Position numbers and translations under genes: made by a program. Shown here piece by piece: positions 33,923-45,300 of a stretch of DNA of 64,000 nucleotides (its first letter is position 1; every line of letters starts with the position of its first letter). The notes beneath the pieces are model-generated. The model had not been told where the DNA came from. It worked only from the letters and a program-made list of their open reading frames with translations, and ran no database searches. The DNA is from Stropharia rugosoannulata. Taxonomy: Eukaryota > Basidiomycota > Agaricomycetes > Agaricales > Strophariaceae. The DNA lies in NCBI GenBank assembly GCA_028532985.1, contig JANCIK010000001.1, positions 372,001-436,000 of the forward strand, read 5' to 3'.

Positions 33923-35350
33923 ATGCTGAGCTCTCGTCCAATCCATCTTCCCACCGATGGATCACTTATGTCTATGAAAACGCCTGGACGCAGCCTCAAG
34001 AATCGCACAGAAAACGCGTATGCAGGGACAGGCGGTGGTGGACCGACTACTGGCAAGAAGCTGAATGTTGGTGCATTTCCGAAGACACCTTTTCAGAAGT
34101 CATCGGTTCGTAAGTACTCTCGCTATAACGGAGGTGCCAATTGGTCAATAATTCGAGTAGATCCGCAGACAGGCAAACAGCGGATTCTGTTAACGACTGG
34201 GCGACCACTGGGCGACAAGACTCCTCTCCCGAATCGCTTTGGAAATGCATTATTCCAGACGCCGCTTTCCGGGAAATCAAAGCCGTCGAAACAGGGCGAC
34301 GCCCCCGAGGGAGACAATGAACCTGATTCTCTACAACGCCCGAGCTCCCTGCGCAAGAGCAACAAGCAGCCTAGGAACTCCATTGGAAAGGCCTTTGAAA
34401 CGCCTGCAAATACCGGGAAGCACTGGGATGTGAGCGATGAAGATATACTGCTCACCGTGGCCCAGCAGCCAGAGCCCACTGTTGAGGAGGCTGGGGATGA
34501 CTTGGACGAAATTGAATACGGGCCACCTAATACACTCGGTAAGCTCGTATTGTCTCAGGCGTCAGCTTTTCTCATCCGTAAAACATTAGACCTACCTTAT
34601 CAGCCACCTATTGATTTCGACCTACCAGACTATAGGCAGGTGGGCAAGATGCTCCGCGGATTTGCACAATCTGCGATATACGATGATGCGCCGGCCCCCG
34701 ACTACGGTGTGGTGCATCTTGACGATCCGGTGTGGGAGTCATTTTCACTGCCCGAGCTAGGTAAGTGTCGGGACGATGCTGTTTGCGACGATTCTGACAT
34801 CCACTCAGAGTCTGATGACCCATTTTATCTCGCACGTCAAGAGGCTGCCGCTGCAGCTCCCGCCAAAGTTCCCACTGCCCTTTTGCGGTCTAATGTCAGG
34901 CCAACCACAAGAGCTCCGTTGGTACCCGCCAGTAAACCTGTAGTAAGACCGGGTACTACCCGTGCAACTCCCCGGGTGGCTGCAGCTTCCTCTCAGTCTC
35001 AGAAAGCTCCGGTCGCGTCCTCAGCCACAACACGCTCTAATTCAGTTGCATCCATGCGAGTTGCTGCGCGAAAACCGGTTGCCGCTTCAACAACTGCAAA
35101 ACCTTTGAACGGGACTACCATCTCACGGAAACCTGTCGTCTCGCGACCAGCGTCACGGACTACCACAACGACGGGGACTAAACCAGGCCTAAGTGGTACT
35201 ACTATTAAACGCCCAGTCGACGCACGCAGGCCGCACACTTCTATCGCCGTGACGACAGCCAAGGCAAAGACGAAGGCGACCCCGACGTCTGGCTTTGTGT
35301 TTGACGATGGTCTGCTCGATGTTGAGTCCGATTTCTTATTTGATGTTTAG
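33923..35350 (+). CDS. Probable securin (separase inhibitor, Cut2/Pds1-like)
   Basis: A single 475-aa open frame, unusual in this intron-rich region. It is mostly disordered with short anchored motifs: SMKTPGRSLKNRTENAY near the N-terminus (a KEN-like position, here TEN), RILLTTGRPLGDKTPLPNR, several TP sites, ETPANTGKHWDVSDEDI, then the acidic DDLDEIEYGPP and PYQPPIDFDLPDYRQVG. The E-Y-x-P-P segment resembles that of fungal securins. The C-terminal third is Thr/Ala/Pro/Arg-rich and ends with an acidic VESDFLFDV. Securin holds separase inactive until anaphase and is destroyed through KEN and D-boxes. The assignment rests on motif order, not on a full-length match; another disordered cell-cycle protein remains possible. 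Confidence 0.55.
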   Translation: MLSSRPIHLPTDGSLMSMKTPGRSLKNRTENAYAGTGGGGPTTGKKLNVGAFPKTPFQKSSVRKYSRYNGGANWSIIRVDPQTGKQRILLTTGRPLGDKTPLPNRFGNALFQTPLSGKSKPSKQGDAPEGDNEPDSLQRPSSLRKSNKQPRNSIGKAFETPANTGKHWDVSDEDILLTVAQQPEPTVEEAGDDLDEIEYGPPNTLGKLVLSQASAFLIRKTLDLPYQPPIDFDLPDYRQVGKMLRGFAQSAIYDDAPAPDYGVVHLDDPVWESFSLPELGKCRDDAVCDDSDIHSESDDPFYLARQEAAAAAPAKVPTALLRSNVRPTTRAPLVPASKPVVRPGTTRATPRVAAASSQSQKAPVASSATTRSNSVASMRVAARKPVAASTTAKPLNGTTISRKPVVSRPASRTTTTTGTKPGLSGTTIKRPVDARRPHTSIAVTTAKAKTKATPTSGFVFDDGLLDVESDFLFDV

Positions 35351-35563
35351 AAAATGTTGTTTCATTCTTGTAAATGTAATGTAGGTGCCCAATATGAAAT
35401 ATAGTCGAATTGAATGGTGGTCCTTGTGACTTTTCTATCAGAAAAATTGTCTCATTGGTGTGAACCATGGAGAACAACGCTATGCTGCATCGAAGCCGTT
35501 TACCAGCATCACTACCTTGGCCTTGGTTGGTGCGCGCGATGAAAAGATCTTTGGGAAACACGT

Positions 35564-36950
35564 CTACCACAGTTTACATAGACTAAAGAACCTTTCCCGG
35601 GGGTGCATAGTCAACTTCGACCTCTTGTACGGGAAGTCGATGACCTGTGGCCAGTCAGGAACGGGTAGAAAAAAGGACTAAGACGACGCGCCGTTTGAAG
35701 ATGGAACCCAGCTGCCTGGGCCGCTTTCCAGATAGGCTCGTTGTTGTTATTTGGCTCACCGATAATGCGATCGGTTCGAAGGTCAGCAAGGAACATATAA
35801 TGGCACAAAGCCCGGAGCCAAATCTCTGCTGTGAAAACCCCTGTGAGTCAGCACACAGGCGAGACGAAGGTGAAGCACACGTACACCGTCCTCCCCCTAG
35901 AAATTTGTCCTCCCCGACGAGCACATGCATCCCTCGCTCCCACTCCCCGACGGCGACTCCAGCGGGATAATGCTGCGCGACATGATCCTCCTTCACATAA
36001 AACAATTCCGTATAACCCATCAGCTCCCCGTTCCAGCTCAGCATGCACGGCAATGTGTGCGGGTCGGCGTATTGCGCCTCGATGTACTCGCGATGCCTTT
36101 CCAGCTCCCCGCGCTCGCCCCACGCCTGGTTCACCCTCTCTGCGTTGTGCCATCGGTGGAACGCCGCGAGGTGACGGGATGCTGCCTTCTCCCCGCCCTT
36201 CACCTCGCTCTTGCTCCCGTCGTGCTCGCCGTCGAGGTCGAAGTAGGTGATGTCGAACACGTCCCCAACCGCACCGCACCAGCGACGGTAGAGCACCTCG
36301 CCCGCGCGCGGCTTGGGCGGCCGAGCAGGGTGCTTGGCGATGACGCGGTCGGAGCGCGTGTACGCGGGGACAGTGATGAAATGCGGCCGCGGCGTCAACA
36401 GCCATGAGGAACGCGAGTGGAATCCGGTCGTCCCCGCGCCCTGCCAGAACGCCGCGCGCGAGAGGAAGAGCACTGACGGTGCGTTTGCTGGCGGCACGGC
36501 GGCCACGCGCGCGAGCCCGGAGGCGAGGAGGTACGTCCGCGTCTCGGTCGCGTTGGGGAGCGTGTCGGTGATCACGGGGATGTGCTCGTGCGTGTAGTGT
36601 TTCTGGAAGAGCGCGTACACCGCGACCCAGCAGTCTGCCGTCGACAGGGAGCGTGGTGCGCTCAGCGATACAAGCGGGTACTTTGGGATGCTGTCGGCCA
36701 CTCCGTGGAATCGCGTCCCGACAGAAGAGAGCTCTAAGGAGAGCTTGGTGGTCTCGTCCACGGTGTAGGTAAGGATGTGCCTCCCGTTCACTTTCACTTC
36801 GTATGCTTCATCCTTCTTTTGCGCCCGATCCAGGTCGACTCTGTCACCGTCTGGAAGAATAAGAAAGGGGGTTCCTGAAGCTACGACGGCGTTTGCTGTG
36901 TGATTGGCTACTGCTTGGAGCCGTTGTTTCGGTGCGTTTGGTACCCCCAT
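35564..36950 (-). CDS. Siderophore-type GNAT acyltransferase (SidF/SidL/IucB-like)
   Basis: Exons 36950-35885, 35828-35692 and 35644-35564 give 427 aa. The N-terminal 220 residues are the less conserved half. The C-terminal GNAT domain (Acetyltransf_8 type) reads FHRWHNAERVNQAWGERGEL, MLSWNGELMGYTELFYVKED, RGMHVLVGEDKFLGG, SEIWLRALCHYMFL, TDRIIGEPNNNN and FPYKRSKLTMHPRERFF, all in family order. Such enzymes transfer acetyl or acyl groups from CoA to N5-hydroxyornithine (or hydroxylysine) in hydroxamate siderophore synthesis. The acyl donor cannot be told from sequence. The last intron needs a GC-AG boundary (donor GCGCGT) to connect LQT to VIDFPYKRS; without it the frame ends in a non-family tail at 35607. 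No NRPS or ornithine monooxygenase gene is present nearby. Confidence 0.85.
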
Positions 36951-37807
36951 TTTTAAAATAAGTCCTGGATGTCTGGCGTAGTGGTGAATGCAACCTGAAT
37001 AAATTTTGTCTAGGAAGGAGGCGCAGCCGGGGAATTGGCAAAGGTGGACGTCTATAATCTGATAAGATGCAAATTTATATTCTTGTAGTTATCAGATAAA
37101 TCTTGAAGGTGATGGCTTGGCCTCTTGGCGGTGATGTCCAGACCCAACCACATAAACAGACCGAGTACAAGAGCTTTGCGGAAATCATTGAGCGGAATCC
37201 GAAGCAAGCAGAATATTAAGGTGAAGTCAAGGTGAAGTAATCATGTATTAGTTACATAGCCAGCTCACTGAGCCACTATATGTAGAAGCTCATTTCTCTA
37301 CCAGACTCCGGATCCCTGGGTTTTGATTGCGAGCGAAGCGTTGAGCATCTATCACCTTACATTGGCCTTAAGGGTGGAATGGGGGGAACAAACAAAGCCG
37401 ATTCTATTTCCGAAAAAAAGACCGCAAACCAACCATTTTTCCCATATCCAAAAAAATTGGGCTTTTGTGTGAAGCGTGCTAGTTTCTGGTCCTTGTTGTA
37501 GAAGAGTCGGCTCCGACGACTTGCGGTAGCCGACGACGTCCAGTGAATGGTTTATTCAAAGCTTATTATGCCAGTATTATGAAATTACTACATCCACCAT
37601 TTAACTCGGATTTATGTATTTAAGTACACAACAGCTACATGGAATATATGAACAACTGCGCTAACGGGCTAGTATGGTGCAGCGAGCTACCTTGAGAAGC
37701 ACTCTGCGGCTGCATTTTAGCAGTGCCTCAACCTCGTGCTAGTTCCGCCCTGTCCCCTGGCTCGCCCTAAAGCGACACGTGATCCAATCTGATCATCGTG
37801 ATTGCTC
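36951..37807. other. Intergenic; downstream flank of repeat copy 3
   Basis: Contains the inverted flank repeat (37170-37317), then about 400 bp absent from the copy 1 flank, then sequence matching copy 1 again from about 37740. No gene is seen. Confidence 0.5.
37170..37317. repeat. Inverted copy of the 30740-30884 flank
   Basis: Reverse complement of the copy 1 downstream flank, sharing for example CATATAGTGGCTCAGTGAGC and ACTTCACCTTGACTTCACCT. It marks the distal end of the duplicated unit. Confidence 0.75.
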
Positions 37808-39138
37808 TCACTGATCTCTCCCCAACACAGGCTTTCCTTTTCCTTTGACCCCTGGCACACTGAACTTGACAATGGGCACGGCTAGCCTGAAGCTCGATGG
37901 TAAGTGTCTATCTCTCATAATTACTTGCTTAAATACACTTACCCCTTGCCTTTTGCGTTCATCCTAGGCTGCGATGTCGTGAAGATTGATGCCGAAGGCA
38001 TCGATGACAGGTACGTTGGCTGGGACGTCTTCGTCCTCTTCTTTGGCTTTGGCGATGCAGAAGCGCGCGCTACATCACTGTCAGAACAAAAGGGCTCGGA
38101 ATTGATTACACGCCGACAAACCTCGTTTCTTGCCTCTTCGCTCGAGATCACAGCTCTCTTCTTTTCGTTTTTTGGGGGTCGCTGCCATTGTGATACCTCC
38201 CCACGGTTCCTTCATAGCCCGTGCTCTTGAATGAACCGTGCTATCAACGACATGGCATCACCATATTGTCCATGATGGAATTATTACAAACATACCTTTG
38301 CTCTGTATATGTTTGCAGGGTATCATACCCTGTGACATGGTTGTCCCAAGAGTCGTTCAGACTTGGTTGGCTGACAGAGTCAATGTTGTTATTCACGTCT
38401 TGGACAATTTGGTGATTGCCACGTTTGGAGTACTGCTAGTTAGATTACATTTAACCAACCTCGACCATATACTTTGCACTCACCAAATGTTCTCGTGCTT
38501 CGGGTATCTGTACCTCTTCTGGGGCTGGAGTCCTGACAGACGGATATGCAGAATCATACAGTGGGTTATGATATTTTGCGTGGTGATATCCCGACAGAGC
38601 TGATGCTGCACCTGCTACACCAGAAAATAGAGGGTGTCCAGGCGCCCAATAGTCAGAATTATCATCGTTCAGGTACGATGATGTCGCATGGGTGGCATGT
38701 GGCTGTACTGATAGTGTTAGAGCCGATTCCGTAGATGGCGATGAAGGTAGGTGATCAGATGGCAAATGGTTAACCCCGTCATTGGCCCGTCCCATGTAAC
38801 CAAACCAAGACTCTGGTGACTGGGATGCCACTGCTTTGAGCTCAGCTTGATGCTGGTCATGCTCTATGGCCAAGTCGTATGGAGCATCTATAATAGCGTA
38901 AACGCTTTTGGTTTTTCAATTCAATTAAGTAGAATGACTTACACTTGTCCCAGGAATCGATGTATTCCACGCCAGCTGCCGTCGCGACCTCGAACACATA
39001 GGGAAAAGACAAGTTCTTTTTGAATTTACAGCGCCCTCGCGTCGACAAGTGATATGTGTCTGTGATTGCCCCACAGCCCAAGCAAACTCGACGCTTTGTT
39101 TTCATCATTTCCAAGAATGATCTCACTGCTGCGTTCAT
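37808..39138 (-). CDS. Unknown protein with C2HC motif, repeat gene copy 3 (intact, inverted)
   Basis: Exons 39138-38943, 38887-38484, 38432-38296, 38240-38122, 38069-37943 and 37892-37808 give 355 aa, all phases closing. It is the closest relative of copy 1: CLGCGAITDTYHLSTRGRC, LSFPYVFEVATAAGVEYIDSW, DLAIEHDQHQAELKAVASQ, a basic KKRKEE ... RRGKKRARAS ... KPKKRTK segment and the same ending VPIVKFSVPGVKGKGKP. Exon 1 (196 nt) and exon 6 (85 nt) are the same length as in copy 1, while the linker exon varies. Function unrecognised; a small nuclear zinc-binding protein is one reading. Being intact in an inverted copy, it argues that the family is under coding constraint. Confidence 0.7.
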
Positions 39139-39702
39139 TGCGGTCTAGGAAGGGGGTAAGAGTCAAGTGAACTTACCACTCAAACATATGATTCCCTTTT
39201 TATATCTGGCCACTAATCACAAGTGTAACAGTACCACCTGAAGGGCCAATGTTGTGCTTTACGCTTGAGCTGTTGCTTCGGCGTATTGCAACCGCTGTCA
39301 AGCTCTGTCATCGAGCTGTGGCCATTTGTTTTGCGCCACTGTTCTACGCCCTCGCCAAAATAGATGCAATCTAATATTCAAGCTTCAAGCTCCAAGCTCG
39401 AATATGACATCGTACGTCGTATTTCACGCATAGATATAATAACTCGGTCAGGCACATATTTCAAAAGGATAAAATTAATTCTAGTCAAGTAGGATTGACC
39501 TGCCTTCAAAATAAAATCAAAAATGGGTGGAAGTGATGCAGTCAGGGAGCATGCAGTGAACTGGACCTGCTGCCATAATCTCAAGCGCAGAGGCACTACT
39601 CACCTGCACATACATACATAAGTTCGGACACTACCAATTAATTGCTAATATATTCCTAGGTTGCGGTAGATTTTTCCGACAGGACAAATTATCTTGGAAT
39701 TA
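39139..39702. other. Upstream flank of copy 3 (inverted repeat of 30890-31120)
   Basis: Holds the conserved promoter block (39195-39252) and, to about 39605, the inverted match to the region before copy 2. No further gene is seen before the AAA+ gene's stop. Confidence 0.6.
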
Positions 39703-42052
39703 TCACAATAATTCAACGTCATGAGTCACTTTCGCCTGATCCCACTCATTCAGAACATCAAGAACAATATCCAGGTTTTGCAAGAAAGAGCCTGGGGGTG
39801 AGTCTTCTGCTTCGTTAATGGTGATAGCGCTACTGAAGGTATTCTTGATCTGTATAACGAGTTTTAGACGTACAGTAGATGTGGTGCATGTTGTACTTCA
39901 CATACCTGACGCCCGTTGATGCAATAAGACGCAAGGCGATTGAGCTGATCATCTGGAACTTCAATCGAGCTCCGTTTGAAGAACAAAGCCCAAATCGTCT
40001 TGCGCGCGTCGAAGTCCAGCTCAGGGTAATTAATTGAGAAATGAATACGACCTAGCGAATATAAAATTGTATAAAAGGTGTATTGTATTTGGTGAACGCA
40101 CTTTGGAAGGCATGATCGAAGTTCTTCGGCATGTTCGTAGTAAGAATTAATATGCCCTAGAGTGCAAGAGTTAGGTATGCAGCCGATGACGAAGGAAAAT
40201 ACATACTTGGTAGTATTCCAGTCTACGCAAAAAGATAGACACCAGAGCATTACGCTCTAAATCGGAGAAATTGCGTTGGGTAAGAAAAACTTCAGCTTCG
40301 TCAAGCAGAACGACTGCGTCCCACATCTGGGCAAGATCAAATGCTCTGTTTAGCGCGTCTTCTAGAGAATCTGGTGTTATACCGAGTTCCCCCGCACTGA
40401 GAGTGTAGAGTGGCTTATGCGTAACCTCCGCAACAGCTTCCGCCGTCAGAGTTTTACCACAGCCTGGAGTCCCGGAAAGAAGACCTATGAGCCCTTGACC
40501 TTTGCCTTTAATGATATCGTCGAAGCCGCTCTGCTTCTTTGAGTGTTGGAGTACCAGGGATTTAATCAGCTTCTTTTGTTTACTGCCCAGGACGAGCTCG
40601 TCGAAGGCGGTGTCGTTCCAGTCTACGTCACTGGCCCGTGATAAGGCAAACTCACCTTAAATTTTCAAATCGTCAGACTGTAGAGCTGCAGCTATGAGTT
40701 TAAAAAGATCATTAACGTACCCCATATCTTGCGGTCAATAGCATAACCACTAGCAATTGGGGAGAACACCGCATACTGGTCTTCTGTCAGATTCTTTTTG
40801 TTCAAAGGTCGATGAACCTCAGGCTCTATCGCGGCATGAAAGCGTTTGTATGCGGACGGGCTGATCATAACACGGCCATTCACCTTTTAGTTATTATCGT
40901 TTGTCAGTTTAATGATTAAGTGCAAGGGAACGACAAACCAAAACCGGTTGCTTCATGGGTTTTTTGCGAGAGTCATCCTCATCTTCGTCATCGTACCTGC
41001 CGCGCCGTCTTGGCTTGTAAGGCTCAGTCCGACAGCCTCGCCCGGTTATTTCGCGGAAGCTGTGGGTAGGCAATTGAAGTGCGCGTTTCCCAAGCTCCAC
41101 CGCCTTTGAGTAGATCAACTCTTTGTTGACGTGGTATTTCAGCGGGTAGAATTCAAAACTGCTAATAGGTCGGGTACCGGGAAAGTCGTTGACTTCAATT
41201 ATATGTCTTGCAAATCCAAGTGAGTGGCCGTCATTGTGAATGACATCGCAGCAGAGTCGAAAGTATTTTGACTCGTCTCTGGGTCGTATCTCATATGATG
41301 AACTCCGGCAAAGAAGCAACATATCTTGGTCGGTATCGGTGTGACGATGGTATACGTGGGTGTTTGGGATGAATATAGCCCAAAGCGTGTCGAAAGATAT
41401 TTCCTGAAGGGATAATAGCTGCTGGACGTCTCGCACTTTATTACCCAGATATTCTTCGACATAGAATATTCCGGCCTGAATGTCACAAATAAGGAGTTCA
41501 TCTCTGTCTTCTCTAGCCTCTTCTACTGCAAGGCGCTTAATGAGGCCAGGGTACGAGTAGTACATCAAATCTTCGCTGACCTGACGGGTCAAATTAAATC
41601 GAAAATCAGTACTTTCCGCTGGAATACTAACGCATAAAACGCACCGTCGGGACTGTGCGACTGAGCTCAATGCCTTCGACACCTTCGTTGAGTCCGAGCA
41701 AGACCTCGCGCAAACGGGGACTCGTAACGTCAACGACAGATCCTACAAAGATACCCTTGGTGTTTATCTGTCGTCTTATCAGCACAGCGTATTTGTCTTT
41801 GTCAGATTTCTTCTGTTTCAGTGATTTTCGGAGCTTCCATGTGAAGGTGCGACTAGATCTGAATTGATGCAACGCAAAATTTGGGAGAGCGAATGGACTC
41901 ACACATCGTAGCTGGTGCGATGGATGTTAGAATATACGATGTGTTGAAGGTAGAATGACGAACTAGTAATCAAATTGGGCGACACGTTTCTTGTATGGCG
42001 GTTCAGCTACTAGAGTATCAATTTCTGAGACTGAATCGGAAGCTTTAGCCAT
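39703..42052 (-). CDS. AAA+ ATPase with DUF7025-type N-terminal region (module copy 1)
   Basis: Nine exons (42052-41964, 41911-41903, 41852-41645, 41580-40939, 40883-40721, 40655-40207, 40156-40102, 40051-39906, 39849-39703) give 635 aa. The N-terminal half shows the DUF7025 pattern (TLWAIFIPNTHVYH; SSFEFYPLKYH; VNGRVMISPSAYKRFH). The C-terminal AAA+ domain has Walker A GTPGCGKT (about 432-439), Walker B VVLLDEAE (about 485-492), sensor-1 LILTTNMPKNFD and Arg-finger region FQSRIHFS. These are the BCS1/ATAD-like ATPases common in fungi; substrate unknown. Exon 2 is only 9 nt. It is transcribed divergently from the NACHT gene at 42359 across 306 bp, an arrangement repeated in the second module. 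Confidence 0.88.
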
Positions 42053-42358
42053 GTTGCGAAATTCGCCAGTGGGGAGTCGGATACAACTTCCACTCTTATA
42101 AGCATCGATAAAGATTGCTCGGCTCTCGTAAAAAGGGGATATATCGCAGTGATTACAATAGGCGGGCAATGGATTACTCCGAGGGATATGTTCAATTGGT
42201 TAATCATTCTCGTAAGATCGACTGATTTGTGGGTTTCGACAAGCCCGGAGTCAGGTGTGCGAAAATTCCCACACCAATGTATGCAGCCGACAACTGCCGC
42301 CATCGCCTTGCACACCTTGTTATAAATTACAACCATATCAACCAGGACATGATGGATT
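42053..42358. promoter_or_regulatory. Bidirectional promoter region of module copy 1
   Basis: 306 bp between two divergent start codons, so both genes must use regulatory DNA here or inside each other's 5' ends. No obvious conserved element with the second intergenic region (49856-50492) was spotted by eye. Confidence 0.5.
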
Positions 42359-45300
42359 ATGCGAATACTGTCAACACCCGTGCAGCCTCTGATGGCCCAA
42401 AGCGAGACACTTGGAGAACCCTCTCAATCATTCTCGACTTTCGACCGAGCTCTTGAAGAATATCTTTCTGGTCTACCGAAGAACAAGAAGAAGTTCAAGT
42501 TTATCGAGCTATGCCGTGACTCGGGGAATCTGGCCACACCGCAGACTATCAACAAGCTTCTTCAACATGAACAAGCCCGTCAAAGTCTCAGCGGACCCAT
42601 GCATAGGATCTTTCGTCGTGTTACGAGTGCCCTGCAGGATTATAGCGAGGTTATTGGTCAACTAGGTGCGTACTAGCAACCCTTGGATGATTTGTAGCTA
42701 TGATTAACTTCTCGATAATGGGCCTAATAGTTTCTGCGCAGCCCCTTCCATGTGCATTGATCTGGGGAGCTCTCAAAGTTGTTATTGAGGTACGTGTATA
42801 CGTCTTCTGAGCTTTCGTATAGTCCTGGACTTTCGGGACGTAGGCTTCAAATAGGTGCGACAGCATGTTTGAAGACATGCAAAGCGAACTTCTATCACTC
42901 GCAGAATACCTGCAGAGAATAACCGTATACGAGGATCTGTACGGCGACTCTACGGAAATGCAGCGTCTCTTTTTTGCCTCCTACACAAACATAATCCACT
43001 TTTGGCATCGCGTACACAAGGAGTGTAAGCATAAAGGTACTACACTGAGTCGTAGTAAACTTATGTCTTGAGTACTGACTCCAATCGCACAGGTTTCGCA
43101 GCATCCGCTCGTGGCCTCAACGCGTCTAATCTCAAGAAGCTAAAGTCTGCCATTGCGAACATTCATGTCGACTCTAAGAATATTTCCGAACAAGCAACGC
43201 TTTGCCAGGCATCAAAACATAAACAGGAATATAGTGAGAGTAAAGCAGAGCGTAAACTTGCCAGTGATTTCCGAGAGAAGCAGAGTGTCGCAAACTACTG
43301 TAAGGATCACGTCATCCTGTGATGTAGAACAGATAACTGACTCTGGACAAATCCATAGTTGAACTTTGCAAGCACATTCGGGATCATCTAAGTCCTCAAG
43401 ACGATGTTATTCGGCCCAATCTACAGTGTCATGAAACCAACCTACGCTATTTGCAGCCTGAAACGTGTAGATGGTTGACGGAAGAAGATCAATATATCGC
43501 ATGGTGTGGCTCTACGCCAGTCGCGAGCCGCCTATTGTGTCTCAGCGGCCTTCCGGGGCATGGAAAATCTATGCTGTCGTCTTTTGCTATATGTGATCTG
43601 GAGTCCAGGGGAGCAGCCGTGGCGTACTACTTCTGCCAGTTCTCTCAGCAATGTGAAGACCCAACAGAAATACTACGTCTTATTGCCCTTCAGCTTTTCA
43701 ATATCTATTTTGAGCATCAACTACCTCTTGACGAAGAGTTTGGGCATCTTATACTCCTCAGTCGCAAATCGGAGCACGTCAAAGATGTCATTGAGGAACT
43801 TGTTGTACGATTACTCCATGGACATGGAGTCTACTTTGTTATCGATGGTTTGGACGAAGCAGTACCCAACTGCATATCCCCTGTGCTTGAGCTCCTAAAC
43901 AATTTGCGCAAAAAATGGAGCACACACGAGGTTAGTTTTTCTGATAAAGACTGCCCACTGGTTCATATACTAAAATACTCGTTTAAAAGGTTGGCCTCTG
44001 GGTGACCAAGCGCCGTCAAGTCCGCCCAGTCGAGTGCTTTGAAACCTACATACAGCCCGAGCCTAAGTTTATGCTTGAGCTTGGCGACCATACAGAAGCT
44101 GATGTCGTCAGATTCCTCAGAGTCAAGTTAGACGCCCTCAAGCAACGGTTCTCATTGCAACAGGATGGAATGAGTGAAGAGGAACATGCGCTATTCCGCT
44201 CTGCAGAATCGTACCTGCTGACCCGTGCGAAGGGAAACTTCTTGTGGGCGCGGCTTATGACTGAGAATCTCGAAGGGAGCGATAGGGTCGAGGATTCAAA
44301 AGAACTACTTGACTATGTTCTCCGAAATACACCGAAGGAACTGGCCGATCTCTATGTGGGCTACTTGGAGCGCTTCCGCCGGTTAGATCGGGATAACGAA
44401 AGGATTGCCGTGTAAGCCATCTTGCCAACGCTAGCAGAAGTACTTGTATACTAAATTGCTTAACCAGTAAAGTGATGTCGATTATTGCATACGCCCGGCG
44501 TCAAATGCGTCTCGAAGAGCTGCAAGCAGCTGCCTCTATGCTGGCTGGTCAAGGAAAGAAGAAGAAAGCAGCGCAAGATGCCTCTCGTCTTATAAGTTCT
44601 ATGCCACTGAAAACCTTTTTGACGAAATACACCACACTTATAGAGATTGACGGGGATGCATCAAATCCCTCTCCTACTAGCACTTGCCGTCTCATGCACT
44701 CCAGTGTTCTCGAATATCTGGTCGAGAACCCAGCCTTACTTGACAAGGATTCAAAGGACCGTCAGCTGCATATCAGTCATATCTCTCTGGCTAATGCATG
44801 CCTCATGTATCTCTGTCGTCCCGTATTCTCTGAATTGTTACAAAAACGGACTCTCGCGGAAGAGGATTACGCTTGGGTCGATAGCAGCGGAGAAACGGTT
44901 GACAAGCAAGTCTTTGCGCAATATGCTGCTAAGTACTGGGTGCGACATATGAATGACCTGGACAACAAGACAGAACAGGATCAGATCCGCGAACGCGTTG
45001 TAACATTCCTTTCCTCCAACAACTTCCAGACTTGCATGCAGATACAGTCGATTTGGATTCAAGGCAGATTTGACGAATATATGGTCAATGGACGGACAAG
45101 CATTCTGCGCTCCATTCCAAAATGGCTTATTCGAAGTTCCTCCGAGGGTAGTAATCGTCTGAGGATTACAAAGTACTGGCTCGACTATAGGGATCTGATG
45201 CACGACTGGCGGTCTTTACTCAGTTGCAATGGCTGCCATGATATGAACCCGGACTGTTTCTACCTTCCTCTTAGAGGAGAGTTGGATCGAGTCTGGTGGG

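Noticed and set aside
35848..36407. Long open frames antisense and out of phase to the siderophore acyltransferase
   Set aside because: They exist because this exon is GC-rich; the acyltransferase frame carries the recognisable conserved motifs.
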